Of a DNA stretch of 64,000 nucleotides, positions 9,525-17,051 are shown piece by piece. A program made the position numbers and the translations under genes. The DNA is from Micromonospora sp. M71_S20 (GTDB lineage Bacteria > Actinomycetota > Actinomycetes > Mycobacteriales > Micromonosporaceae): contig NZ_RCCV01000001.1 in NCBI RefSeq assembly GCF_003664255.1, positions 4,402,001 to 4,466,000 of the forward strand, written 5' to 3'. A model generated the notes under the pieces. The model searched no databases. It was not told the origin of the DNA and saw only the letters and a list, made by a program, of their open reading frames with translations. Each line of letters begins with the position of its first letter. Within the stretch, counting starts at the first letter, position 1.

Positions 9525-10352
9525 TCATTCGGGCACGCCGACGCCGGGGCGGGTCGTCACGTGGTGGCGGCCGATCGGCAGCATCAGCGGCTTCTGCGAC
9601 GTCGGATCGACGATGACCTGGCTCTCGAGGCCGAACACCGCGCGGACGCACTCCTGCGTCAGGACCTGCGCCGGCTCCCCCGCGGCGTGCAGCCTGCCGG
9701 CGGCCAGGGCGATGAGGTGGTCCGCGTACCGGGCGGCGAGGTTGAGGTCGTGCAGCACCATGACGATCGTCGTGCCGCGCGTCAGGTTGAGGTCCGTGAG
9801 CAGGTCGAGGACCTCGACCTGATGGCTGACGTCGAGGAACGTCGTCGGTTCGTCGAGCAGCAACAGGTCCGTCTGCTGGGCCAGGGCCATCGCGATCCAC
9901 ACCCGTTGCCGCTGGCCGCCGGAGAGCTCGTCGACCGGGCGGTCGGCGAGGTCCGCCGTCTGTGTCGCGTCCAGGGCCGCCGCCACGGCGGCGTCGTCCT
10001 CCCTGCTCCAGCGGGAGAGCACGCGCTGGTGCGGATTGCGCCCACGACCGACGAGGTCGGCCACGGTGATCCCCTCGGGCGCCGTCGGCGACTGGGGAAG
10101 CAGGCCGAGGGTACGGGCCAACTGCTTGGCCGGCAGCCGGTGCACCTGCTTGCCGTCGAGCAGGACGTGGCCGGCGCGGGGCGCCAGCAGGCGCGACATC
10201 GATCGGAGCAGGGTCGACTTGCCGCACGCGTTGGCGCCGACGATCGCCGTGATCTTCCCGGGCGGCACGACGAGGTCGAGCGAGGAGATGACGACGCGGT
10301 CGGAGTAGCCGAGCGTCAGGCTCTCGACCGCGAGCGTGTGGGTGGTGGTCAC
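9525..10352 (-). CDS. Ferric-siderophore ABC importer, ATP-binding subunit (FecE/FepC type)
   Basis: A 275-residue cytoplasmic ATPase. GTG at 10352 overlaps the stop of the upstream permease by 4 nt (GTGA), giving translational coupling. Walker A GANACGKST (39-47), signature LSGGQRQRVWIAMALAQQ, Walker B LLLLDEPTTFLD and the H-loop VLHDLNLA are all intact and read as a FecE/FepC-class iron-chelate ATPase. It is the last gene of an SBP-permease-permease-ATPase operon (13448 to 9525) that would import a ferric siderophore across the membrane. Iron regulation is expected from the box at 13470-13488. Confidence 0.95.
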   Translation of the reverse strand: MTTTHTLAVESLTLGYSDRVVISSLDLVVPPGKITAIVGANACGKSTLLRSMSRLLAPRAGHVLLDGKQVHRLPAKQLARTLGLLPQSPTAPEGITVADLVGRGRNPHQRVLSRWSREDDAAVAAALDATQTADLADRPVDELSGGQRQRVWIAMALAQQTDLLLLDEPTTFLDVSHQVEVLDLLTDLNLTRGTTIVMVLHDLNLAARYADHLIALAAGRLHAAGEPAQVLTQECVRAVFGLESQVIVDPTSQKPLMLPIGRHHVTTRPGVGVPE

Positions 10353-11383
10353 AGCGAGCCTCCCGCGCGGTTCGTACGGATGAGCAGGTAGATGAGGTAA
10401 GGGGCGCCGAGCACGCCGGTGACGACACCCACGGGGTAGCGCGTGTCGAAGGCGAACTGACCGACGAAGTCCGCGACGAGCACCAGCAGGGCGCCGACGA
10501 GGGCGGAGGGCAGCAGCAGCGAGCCGGCCGGGCCGATGATCCGGGCGGCGATCGGCCCGGAGAGGAAGGCGACGAAGGCGATCGGCCCGGTCGCGGCGGT
10601 GGCGAAGGCGATGAGACCGACGGCCGCGACGATGACCAGGATCCGGGTGCGTTCGAGGCGGACCCCGAGCGCCGCGGCGGTGTCGTCGCCCAGCTGCATC
10701 ATGGAGAGGTTGCGGGCCTTCCCCAGCAGCACCGGCGCCAGGACGGCCACGGCGACGGCCACCGGAACGGTCTCCGCCCAGGTGGCGCCGTTGAGGCTGC
10801 CGGTCAGCCAGCGCATCGCCTCCTGCAGGTCCCATTCGGCGGCCTGGGTCAGGACGTACGCGGTGATGCTGTCGAGCATCGCGGCGATGCCGATGCCGAT
10901 CAGGACGAGGCGGGTTCCCGCGACGCCGTCCTTGAACGACAGCGTGTAGACGACCAGCGCCACCGCCAACCCGACGACGATCGCGAAGGCGGACACCCCC
11001 GCCTCCCCGAGGTGCAGCGTCACGATCGCGAAGGCGGCCGCGGCGCTCGCTCCGGAGCTGATGCCGATGATGTCGGGGCTGGCGAGCGGGTTGCGCAGCA
11101 TCGTCTGGAAGGTGACGCCGCCGAGCCCGAAGCAGGCCCCGGCCAGGATCGCGAGGACGGCCCGGGGCAGGCGGAGCGTGCCCACCGTGAAGGAGGCCCC
11201 GGGGACGTCCTCGCCGGCGATCACCGCCAGGACGTCCGCCGGCGGGTAGAAGGTGCGCCCCGCCATCAGCGAGACGGCGAACGCGGCGACGACGAGGACG
11301 GCGAGCACCACGAGCACGCCGCGTCGCCGGAGCGTACGGCGGACCCGGCCGTGGGTGACGGCCTCGAGAGTCGTGGTGCTCAC
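10349..11383 (-). CDS. Ferric-siderophore ABC importer, FecCD-type permease (second)
   Basis: A 344-residue polytopic membrane protein of the FecCD (BtuC) family with the expected eight to ten helices. Conserved family blocks are present: RLPRAVLAILAGACFGLGG, QTMLRNPLASPDIIGISSGA and the C-terminal GVVTGVLGAPYLIYLL. GTG at 11383 overlaps the preceding permease stop by 4 nt. It would form the channel with the permease encoded at 11380-12423 and be energised by the ATPase at 9525-10352. The start was chosen for this overlap. A longer in-frame extension upstream is only the shadow of the neighbouring gene. Confidence 0.94.
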   Translation of the reverse strand: MSTTTLEAVTHGRVRRTLRRRGVLVVLAVLVVAAFAVSLMAGRTFYPPADVLAVIAGEDVPGASFTVGTLRLPRAVLAILAGACFGLGGVTFQTMLRNPLASPDIIGISSGASAAAAFAIVTLHLGEAGVSAFAIVVGLAVALVVYTLSFKDGVAGTRLVLIGIGIAAMLDSITAYVLTQAAEWDLQEAMRWLTGSLNGATWAETVPVAVAVAVLAPVLLGKARNLSMMQLGDDTAAALGVRLERTRILVIVAAVGLIAFATAATGPIAFVAFLSGPIAARIIGPAGSLLLPSALVGALLVLVADFVGQFAFDTRYPVGVVTGVLGAPYLIYLLIRTNRAGGSL

Positions 11384-12423
11384 AGCTCGCGCACTTTCTG
11401 CCGGCGGACGATGTAGATGAAGAACGGGGCGCCGATCAGCGCCGTCACGATGCCCACGTCGATCTCCGCCGGGCGCGCCACCACCCGGCCGACGACGTCC
11501 GCGGCGGTCAGCAGCGACGCGCCGAGGAGCGCGGAGAACGGCAGCAGCCACCGGTGGTCGAGCCCGACCAGCAGGCGGCACACGTGCGGGACGACCAGGC
11601 CGACGAACCCGATGGGTCCGGCGACGGCCGTGGCGGCGCCGCAGAGCAGCACGGCGCCGATCGCCGCGACGGCCCGCACGACGGCCACCCGTTCGCCGAG
11701 CCCCGCCGCGAGTTCGTCGCCGAGCGCGAGCGAGTTCAGGGCCCGGGCCGACAGGATGCAGATCGCGAAACCCACGGCGAGGAACGGCAGGGCCTGCCGG
11801 AGGCTGTCGTAGGTCGCACCGCCGACCCCGCCGATCTGCCACGAGCGGAAGCCGCCGGCCACGTCGTTGCGGGGCAGCACGAAGGCGCTGATCAACGACG
11901 CGAGCGCGGCGGACGTGGCGGCGCCGGCGAGGGCGAGCTTCAGTGGCGTCGGGCCGCCGCGTCCCAGGGAGCCGACGGCGTACACGAAGACCGCCGCGAG
12001 GCCGGCGCCGAGGATCGCCGTCCAGAGGTAGCCCGTCGCCGAGGAGAGGCCGAAGGTGACCATGGCGGTGACCACGGCGAGCGACGCCCCCATGTTCACG
12101 CCCAGGATGCCGGGGTCGGCCAGCGGGTTGCGGGTGACGCCCTGCATGACCGCCCCGGACAGGCCGAGGGCCGCGCCGACGGCCACGGCGAGCAGGGTCC
12201 GCGGGATCCGTTTGGTGACGGCGGCCTGTTCCATGGTCGCGTCCGCGCCCTGGAACGCGGCGAGGATGTCGGACCAGCCGACGTTGCGGGAGCCCAGCGC
12301 GACCGACGCCAGCATGAACGCCAGCAGCACCGCGGCCGAGACGAGGAACCACAGCAGCCGTACCCGTGCCGGACGCCGCACCACGGCGACGTCCGGCAGG
12401 GCAGGCGAGTCGAGCCGGGTCAT
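11380..12423 (-). CDS. Ferric-siderophore ABC importer, FecCD-type permease (first)
   Basis: A 347-residue FecCD-family permease with KRIPRTLLAVAVGAALGLSG, QGVTRNPLADPGILGVNMGA and GPIGFVGLVVPHVCRLL, the block thought to contact the ATPase, and the terminal ALIGAPFFIYIV. ATG at 12423 overlaps the stop of the binding-protein gene (ATGA). Two different permeases in tandem are normal for catecholate or hydroxamate siderophore importers, where they form a heterodimeric pore. The substrate cannot be read from sequence. Confidence 0.94.
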   Translation of the reverse strand: MTRLDSPALPDVAVVRRPARVRLLWFLVSAAVLLAFMLASVALGSRNVGWSDILAAFQGADATMEQAAVTKRIPRTLLAVAVGAALGLSGAVMQGVTRNPLADPGILGVNMGASLAVVTAMVTFGLSSATGYLWTAILGAGLAAVFVYAVGSLGRGGPTPLKLALAGAATSAALASLISAFVLPRNDVAGGFRSWQIGGVGGATYDSLRQALPFLAVGFAICILSARALNSLALGDELAAGLGERVAVVRAVAAIGAVLLCGAATAVAGPIGFVGLVVPHVCRLLVGLDHRWLLPFSALLGASLLTAADVVGRVVARPAEIDVGIVTALIGAPFFIYIVRRQKVREL

Positions 12424-13448
12424 GACACCCGGTCGGCAGCCTTGGCCAGCATCGCGACGTAGTCGTTGAGCACGAAGGGGATGGCCAGCGGGGTCGGGTT
12501 CGCCGCGGTGCCCAGCGGCGTGGTGCCGGAGAGCATGACCACCGAGCCGCGCTTGATCGCGGGGATCTTCGACAGCAGCGGGTCGGCCTGCGCGGCGGCG
12601 AGCAGCTTGTCGTCACCGTAGGCGACGATGATGTCCACGTCGTCGAAGACCTGGATCTGCTCGGCGCTCTGGTTGAGCGTGAACTTGTCGGTGCCGGCGG
12701 AGAGCTTGGCGATGCTCGCCGGGGCCTTCATCCCGAGGTCCGCGAAGAACTGGGCCCGGGTGTCGTGCGTCGTGTAGAAGCCGATCTTGCTCAGGTCGGT
12801 GGGGTCGACGTGCGTCATGAACATCGCCGACTTCCCTGCCAGTTGCGGGTGCTTCCCGGCGGCGTCGGCCATCTGCCGCTCGATGTCGGCGATCAGCGCG
12901 TCGCCCTCCTTGGCCAGGCCGAGGGCCTGGCTCTCCAGCTTGATCGTGTCGCGCCACGCCGTGGCCCAGGGCGCCTTCGGGTACGCGACCACCGGGGCGA
13001 TCTTGCTCAGGGTGTCGTAGTCCTGCTGGGTCAGACCCGAGTACGCGGCGAGGATGACGTCGGGCTTGGTGTCCGCGACCGCCTCGAAGTTGATGCCGTC
13101 GTTCTCGTCGAAGAGCACCGGGGCTGTCCCGCCCAGTGACTTGAGCTTTTCGGCGACCCACGGCAGGACGCCGTCGTTGTCGTCGTCGCCGAAGTTGGCC
13201 TTCGCCATTCCGACGGGAACGATGCCGAGAGCCAGCGGAACCTCGTGGTTCGCCCAGGCCACTGTCGCGACCCGCTTCGGCTTCTCCTTGATCGTCGTCG
13301 TGCCGAGCGCGTGCGTGATCGTGACGGGGAACGCTGCGGAGCCGCCGTCGGTCGAGGCGTCCTCGGCCTTCGACGAACCGCCGCACGCGGTGAGCGCCAG
13401 GGTGGCGGCCAGGGCGACGATCCCGGTGAGGAAGCGGTTTGAACGCAT
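12420..13448 (-). CDS. Siderophore-binding lipoprotein (FecB/FepB-type)
   Basis: A 342-residue solute-binding protein of the iron-siderophore (FecB) class. The lipobox LALTAC places the acylated cysteine at residue 22, so the mature protein is tethered outside the membrane. Family blocks include KPKRVATVAWANHEVPLALG, a first-lobe domain with PDVILAAYSGLTQQDYDTLSKIAPVVAYP, and IIVAYGDDKLLAAAQADPLL in the second lobe. ATG at 13448 is preferred over a TTG 15 nt upstream because a GAGG ribosome site sits about 9 nt before the ATG. The operator at 13470-13488 lies directly upstream. It leads the uptake operon ending at 9525. Confidence 0.94.
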   Translation of the reverse strand: MRSNRFLTGIVALAATLALTACGGSSKAEDASTDGGSAAFPVTITHALGTTTIKEKPKRVATVAWANHEVPLALGIVPVGMAKANFGDDDNDGVLPWVAEKLKSLGGTAPVLFDENDGINFEAVADTKPDVILAAYSGLTQQDYDTLSKIAPVVAYPKAPWATAWRDTIKLESQALGLAKEGDALIADIERQMADAAGKHPQLAGKSAMFMTHVDPTDLSKIGFYTTHDTRAQFFADLGMKAPASIAKLSAGTDKFTLNQSAEQIQVFDDVDIIVAYGDDKLLAAAQADPLLSKIPAIKRGSVVMLSGTTPLGTAANPTPLAIPFVLNDYVAMLAKAADRVS

Positions 13449-13469
13449 GAAATTGCACCTCAATGCTGG

Positions 13470-13488
13470 TAAGGGGAGGCTAACCTAA
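13470..13488 (-). promoter_or_regulatory. Iron box upstream of the siderophore uptake operon
   Basis: On the + strand the site reads TAAGGGGAGGCTAACCTAA, 17 of 19 matches to the iron-box consensus if W is allowed at position 2. It starts 22 bp before the ATG of the binding-protein gene, a position where bound DmdR/IdeR would block transcription. Confidence 0.82.
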
Positions 13489-13765
13489 CACACGTTTCGG
13501 GGCGCTCTTGATCTACCGCGGCTCCGCCGGGAACGCCCCCGCACGCCGCCTCACCTGGGTTGCCGGGGCGACGGGTCCGTGCCGCGGAGCGCGGCGCCGA
13601 CACCCGATGAGCGCGACGGGCACCGGCGGACGGGGCGCGGCCGGGAACACGAACCGGGCCGGCGACGGCCGGACGGGGCGCGGGACGACCTCCGCGCCGG
13701 ACGGCGAACATCCCCACCCGGGCCGATTCCGCCTTCGATGACCAGGGGCAGAGGATCAACCGCGC

Positions 13766-13784
13766 TCAGGGCAGGCTAACCTAA
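13766..13784 (+). promoter_or_regulatory. Iron box upstream of the siderophore-interacting protein gene
   Basis: TCAGGGCAGGCTAACCTAA has one perfect half-site and 16 of 19 consensus matches. It ends 44 bp before the ATG at 13829. With the sites at 9475 and 13470 it places all three transcription units of the locus under the same iron-responsive repressor. The 277 bp between this box and the one at 13470-13488 hold no convincing gene. Confidence 0.8.
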
Positions 13785-13828
13785 CTTCGCAGCAGGAGGT
13801 GGCTCACGATCCTCGAAGGAGCGACACC

Positions 13829-14626
13829 ATGACCGTCGGCAGCACACTGGTCGAGGCCGGGGTGATCAGACGCCCGATGCTCGCCGAGGTCGTCGCCAAC
13901 CGGCCGCTCACGCCTCATCTGCGGCGCATCACCCTGACCGGCGCCGAGATCGACCGCTTCGGCTACGACGGGCCGGACCACCTGGTGCGGATCTTCCTCG
14001 TCCCCGCGCCCGACGCCGACCTGCACCTGCCGGACTCGGCGCAGTGGTGGCCCGCCCTGCAGGCCATGCCGGCGGAGCGGCGGCCGGTGGTCCGCAACTA
14101 CACGGTCCGGCGCCTGGACGCCGGCCGGCGCGAGCTGGACATCGACTTCGTGCTCCACGGCGACGGCGGACCGGCCTCCGCCTGGGCGCTCAGGGCCGCC
14201 CCGGGGGACCGGATCGGCGTGCTCAGCGACGGCGCCGCGTACGCCCCGCCCGCCGACACCGACTGGCAGCTGTTCGTCGGCGACGAGACCGCCATGCCGG
14301 CGATCACCGCGGCCGTCGAGGCGCTGCCGCCGCAGGCGCGGGCGATCGCGCTGATCGAGGTGGGTTCGGCAGAACACGAGATCGGGGTACGCACGCCGCC
14401 CGGCGTCACGCTGACCTGGCTGCACCGGGGCGGCGCACCGGCGGGCGGCAGTGACGTGGTGATCCGTACGCTGCGGGACCTGGCGTTGCCGGCCGGCACG
14501 CCGTACGCCTTCGTCGCGGGCGAGTCCGCCATGGTCACGACCGTCCGTCGGCACCTGTGCACCGAACGCGGCATCGCCAAGGAGCGCGTCTACTTCGGCG
14601 GCTACTGGAAGCTCGCCCCGCACTGA
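13829..14626 (+). CDS. Siderophore-interacting protein (FAD/NAD(P)H ferric-siderophore reductase)
   Basis: A 265-residue SIP-family flavoprotein. It would reduce the ferric siderophore in the cytoplasm so that iron is released. Visible features are the FAD-binding motif RNYTVRR (89-95), the pyridine-nucleotide region GDETAMPAI, FVAGESAMVTTVRRHL, and the family C-terminus YFGGYWKLAPH. ATG at 13829 is preferred over a GTG at 13799 because GAAGGAG lies at the right distance before it and the longer form adds residues not expected for the family. It is divergent from the uptake operon with its own iron box. In mycobacterial IrtA the same domain is fused to an exporter-fold ABC protein, which makes its pairing here with a separate ABC heterodimer suggestive. 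Confidence 0.94.
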   Translation: MTVGSTLVEAGVIRRPMLAEVVANRPLTPHLRRITLTGAEIDRFGYDGPDHLVRIFLVPAPDADLHLPDSAQWWPALQAMPAERRPVVRNYTVRRLDAGRRELDIDFVLHGDGGPASAWALRAAPGDRIGVLSDGAAYAPPADTDWQLFVGDETAMPAITAAVEALPPQARAIALIEVGSAEHEIGVRTPPGVTLTWLHRGGAPAGGSDVVIRTLRDLALPAGTPYAFVAGESAMVTTVRRHLCTERGIAKERVYFGGYWKLAPH

Positions 14627-14715
14627 GCGCCCGCCGGCCGGTGTGCCCGCCGGGGCACCCGGAGCCGCCGCGCGCGGGGCAGCCGCCGGCGTACGCGCCC
14701 GGGCCCGCCCCACGG

Positions 14716-15522
14716 TCAGGGCGGGCCGGGATCCGCTGGCCGCGACCGGGTCGACGCGTCGGTGCGGTGGTGCTCGCGCCGCGCGGGTCGCAGCAGGCCG
14801 CGGGCGACCAGTTCGACGGTGAGGACGACGGCGACGGCCTCGACCGCGAGGAGCCCGACGAGCACGACCAGCTGCGTCACCCCGGCGGCCAGGGGGCTCG
14901 CTCCACCGAGCAGCACCCCGACGAACGCGCCCGGCAGAGTCACCAGGCCCACTGTCCGGGTCTGGTCCAGTGCGGGGACCAGTGCCTGCCCGGCCGCCGG
15001 GCGGCACACCAGCAACACCGCCTCGCGTGGCAGCAGGCCCAGGGCCAGGCCGGCCTCCACCTCGCCGCGCCGGCCGGTCAGCTCGTCCAGTGCCCGACGG
15101 CCGGCCAGCGAGGTGGCGGTCATCGCCCCGCCGATCAGGATCCCCGCCACCGGAACGATCGCGATGCCCCGCAGCGGCACCAGGCCCGACAGCAGCAGCC
15201 CCAGCACCACCAGCATGCTTCCCGCGACGATCGGCGCGCCGGCCCACCACCCCCGCCTGCCGCCCGTGATGCGCCGGCCGGAGGTGGCCGCCGCCACGGC
15301 GCACATCAGGGCCACGAACGCGGCAGTGGCCCAGAGCGACGCCACGATGGCCGCGATCAGCAGCGACACCGCACCCAGCTGGACCGCGGCACGGACGGCG
15401 GCGACCATCACCTGCCGACCGTGGCCCAACTTCCCCACGGTCACGACGGCCGCCGCCACGAGGGTCAACACCACCAACGCGACGCCGAGCTTCGGGCCGA
15501 CCACCAACATCGTCGAGGGCAT
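14716..15522 (-). CDS. FetB-like (UPF0014) ABC transporter permease
   Basis: A 268-residue integral membrane protein with about seven hydrophobic segments and UPF0014/FetB family blocks: VRAAVQLGAVSLLI, the GAMTATSLAGRRALDEL motif around residue 130, LGLLPREAVLL, and TVGLVTLPGAFVGVLLGGASPL. E. coli FetAB is associated with iron export and oxidative-stress resistance. The partner ATPase (FetA) is not next to it here, so it either borrows an ATPase from elsewhere or works in a different assembly. It is convergent with the siderophore reductase gene, and an iron-homeostasis link is plausible but not shown. Confidence 0.85.
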   Translation of the reverse strand: MPSTMLVVGPKLGVALVVLTLVAAAVVTVGKLGHGRQVMVAAVRAAVQLGAVSLLIAAIVASLWATAAFVALMCAVAAATSGRRITGGRRGWWAGAPIVAGSMLVVLGLLLSGLVPLRGIAIVPVAGILIGGAMTATSLAGRRALDELTGRRGEVEAGLALGLLPREAVLLVCRPAAGQALVPALDQTRTVGLVTLPGAFVGVLLGGASPLAAGVTQLVVLVGLLAVEAVAVVLTVELVARGLLRPARREHHRTDASTRSRPADPGPP

Positions 15523-15594
15523 GCGGTCAGTCTCCCGCCACCCCGACGGCCAGCGCGCACGACGCCGGGCCGCGTGCGCCGACCGCCCTGGGGA

Positions 15595-15759
15595 TCAGTT
15601 CCAGGACATGTCCATGGCGCGCTCGACGTTGACGTAGCCGGCCCTGACGAAGGCGTCCGCCATGGGCAGGTCGCCCAGGTCGGTGGCCGCACGGAGGCGC
15701 GGGACGGCCTCGTCGGCCGGGATGCGGGTGCCCTCGGTGGCCGTACCGGGAGCGGTCAC
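15595..15759 (-). pseudogene. C-terminal stub of a GNAT acetyltransferase, translationally coupled
   Basis: A 54-codon reading frame starting with GTG at 15759, overlapping the stop of the upstream reductase gene by 4 nt. Its residues 22-53 (LRAATDLGDLPMADAF then VRAGYVNVERAMDMSW) resemble the extreme C-terminus of GNAT N-acetyltransferases, in which a T-x-L-x-N-x-P-M helix is followed by GY-x-N-x-E-R-x-x-D-x-x-W. The acetyl-CoA-binding core is absent and the upstream DNA is occupied by another gene. It is read as the remnant of a deleted acetyltransferase, although the coupled start means it may still be translated. Confidence 0.6.
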
Positions 15760-16361
15760 GCGTCCGCCCGACCAGTGCGGTCGTAGGTCAGGAAGAGCGC
15801 GCCGCTGCCGAGGACGACGTGGTCCGTCAGCTCCCAGGTGCGCGGCTCGAAGACGGCGCCGCGGCCGAACAGCGGGATGCCGGCGCCGATGGTCAACGGG
15901 GCCAGCTTGACCACGAGGCGGTCGATCTCGGGATAGAGGGCGCCGGCCAGGGCGCCGCCGCCGATCACCCAGACGTCCCGGCCGTCGTGCCGCTTGAGCT
16001 CGCGTACGGTGGCGACCGGGTCCGCGGACAGGACCTCGACGGCCGGGTCCGGGCTCTGCCCCATCGTGCGAGAGAACACCAGGTGGCGCAGGTGCGGGTA
16101 GGCGTCGGTGAGGCCGGCCTTCAGCCCCAGCTCGTAGGAGTGACGCCCCTCCAGGACGGTGTCGAACCGGGCGCCCTCGCCGGTGATGCCGAACGCCTCC
16201 CGGGCCGGGCCCGGCAGCGTCTCCGGATACTCAGCGACGAGGTGTTGCAGGTAGTCGTCCGGGATCGGCCAGAATCCGTCGGGGCCGGTGGGGTCCGCGC
16301 CGTCGGGGCCGGCGATGAAGCCGTCCAGGGTGACGGCGATGTAGTACACGAGCTTACGCAC
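15756..16361 (-). CDS. RibD/DHFR-like dihydrofolate reductase family protein
   Basis: A 201-residue protein of the RibD C-terminal/DHFR-like fold: it begins RKLVYYIAVTLDGFIAGPDG, the family hallmark, and has the nucleotide-binding stretch DVWVIGGGALAGALYPE and a C-terminal GIPLFGRG turn. Such proteins are NADPH-dependent reductases of mostly unknown substrate, common in actinomycetes. GTG at 16361 is chosen because AGAAGGAAAC precedes it and the DHFR-like N-terminus starts exactly there. A longer frame starting at 16496 adds 45 arginine-rich residues with no family match. It is followed by the GNAT stub through a GTGA overlap. Confidence 0.88.
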   Translation of the reverse strand: MRKLVYYIAVTLDGFIAGPDGADPTGPDGFWPIPDDYLQHLVAEYPETLPGPAREAFGITGEGARFDTVLEGRHSYELGLKAGLTDAYPHLRHLVFSRTMGQSPDPAVEVLSADPVATVRELKRHDGRDVWVIGGGALAGALYPEIDRLVVKLAPLTIGAGIPLFGRGAVFEPRTWELTDHVVLGSGALFLTYDRTGRADA

Positions 16362-16514
16362 GGTTGTTTCCTTCTGTTCGGGAAGCTCAGGCGGTGGACG
16401 ACGCCGTACCGCCCGTGCCGGGTGGGCGTACGGCGCCGTTCTGATGATCACCATCATGCGCAGGCGCGACCCGGGCTTCAACGCTCGGTTCGGCACGGCT
16501 GACGAGCCGGTGAC

Positions 16515-17051
16515 CTAGGCGTTGGCGGGGTCCTCCCCCGCCGCAGGCCGGTAGCAGCCGCTGGCCAGGATCACCGCGACGCGGTCCCGGCTCGCGGTGG
16601 TGGTGAGGCTGATCGTGATCCCGGTGCCGGGGTCGCGCATGGAGACGGCGCCCCGGGCGCCGTCGGCGAAGGTGCGGTCCTCGGTGATCTCGTAGCCCTG
16701 CTGCCGCCACATGTCCCGGATCCGCCGCAGCGTGGCGATCTGGTCGGCGGGCGGGACCGGAAGGCCGGCGAAGCCGCTCAACGTCCACCGTCCGTCGTCG
16801 GCGATCTCGCCCCGCTGGCCCTGACAGGGCGAGGTGTTGGTCCGCCAGCCGTCCAGCGCGACCCCGGCGGTGGCGGCGACGGCCTGGGCACGCGCCTCGG
16901 CCAGGGTGCTCACCTCGGCGACTGCCTTGGTCTGCAACGGGTCGTCCTTTCCTGAGGAACCGGGGTCACCACCGGTGCAGGCGGTGGCAGGCACCAGTAC
17001 GGCCGCCAGGACCACCGCCCGCCACCAGGGCGTGCGGTGCGGCGGGGTCAT
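16515..17051 (-). CDS. Small secreted lipoprotein, function unknown
   Basis: A 178-residue protein with a signal peptide ending in a lipobox (VPATAC, cysteine about 25), then a low-complexity linker and a folded domain of about 130 residues. I do not recognise a named family. The domain includes TLRRIRDMWRQQGYEI and ISLTTTASRDRVAVILASGC, a pattern seen in small actinobacterial lipoproteins. ATG at 17051 overlaps the stop of the DUF1023 hydrolase gene by 4 nt (ATGA). It is therefore the third gene of a unit with the WXG100-like protein and the hydrolase and probably acts at the cell surface with them. Confidence 0.8.
   Translation of the reverse strand: MTPPHRTPWWRAVVLAAVLVPATACTGGDPGSSGKDDPLQTKAVAEVSTLAEARAQAVAATAGVALDGWRTNTSPCQGQRGEIADDGRWTLSGFAGLPVPPADQIATLRRIRDMWRQQGYEITEDRTFADGARGAVSMRDPGTGITISLTTTASRDRVAVILASGCYRPAAGEDPANA

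Noticed and set aside
9132..10391. Long + strand open frames across the ABC transporter genes
   Set aside because: They are antisense shadows of high-GC coding sequence with no family match, whereas the minus-strand frames carry complete ABC motifs.
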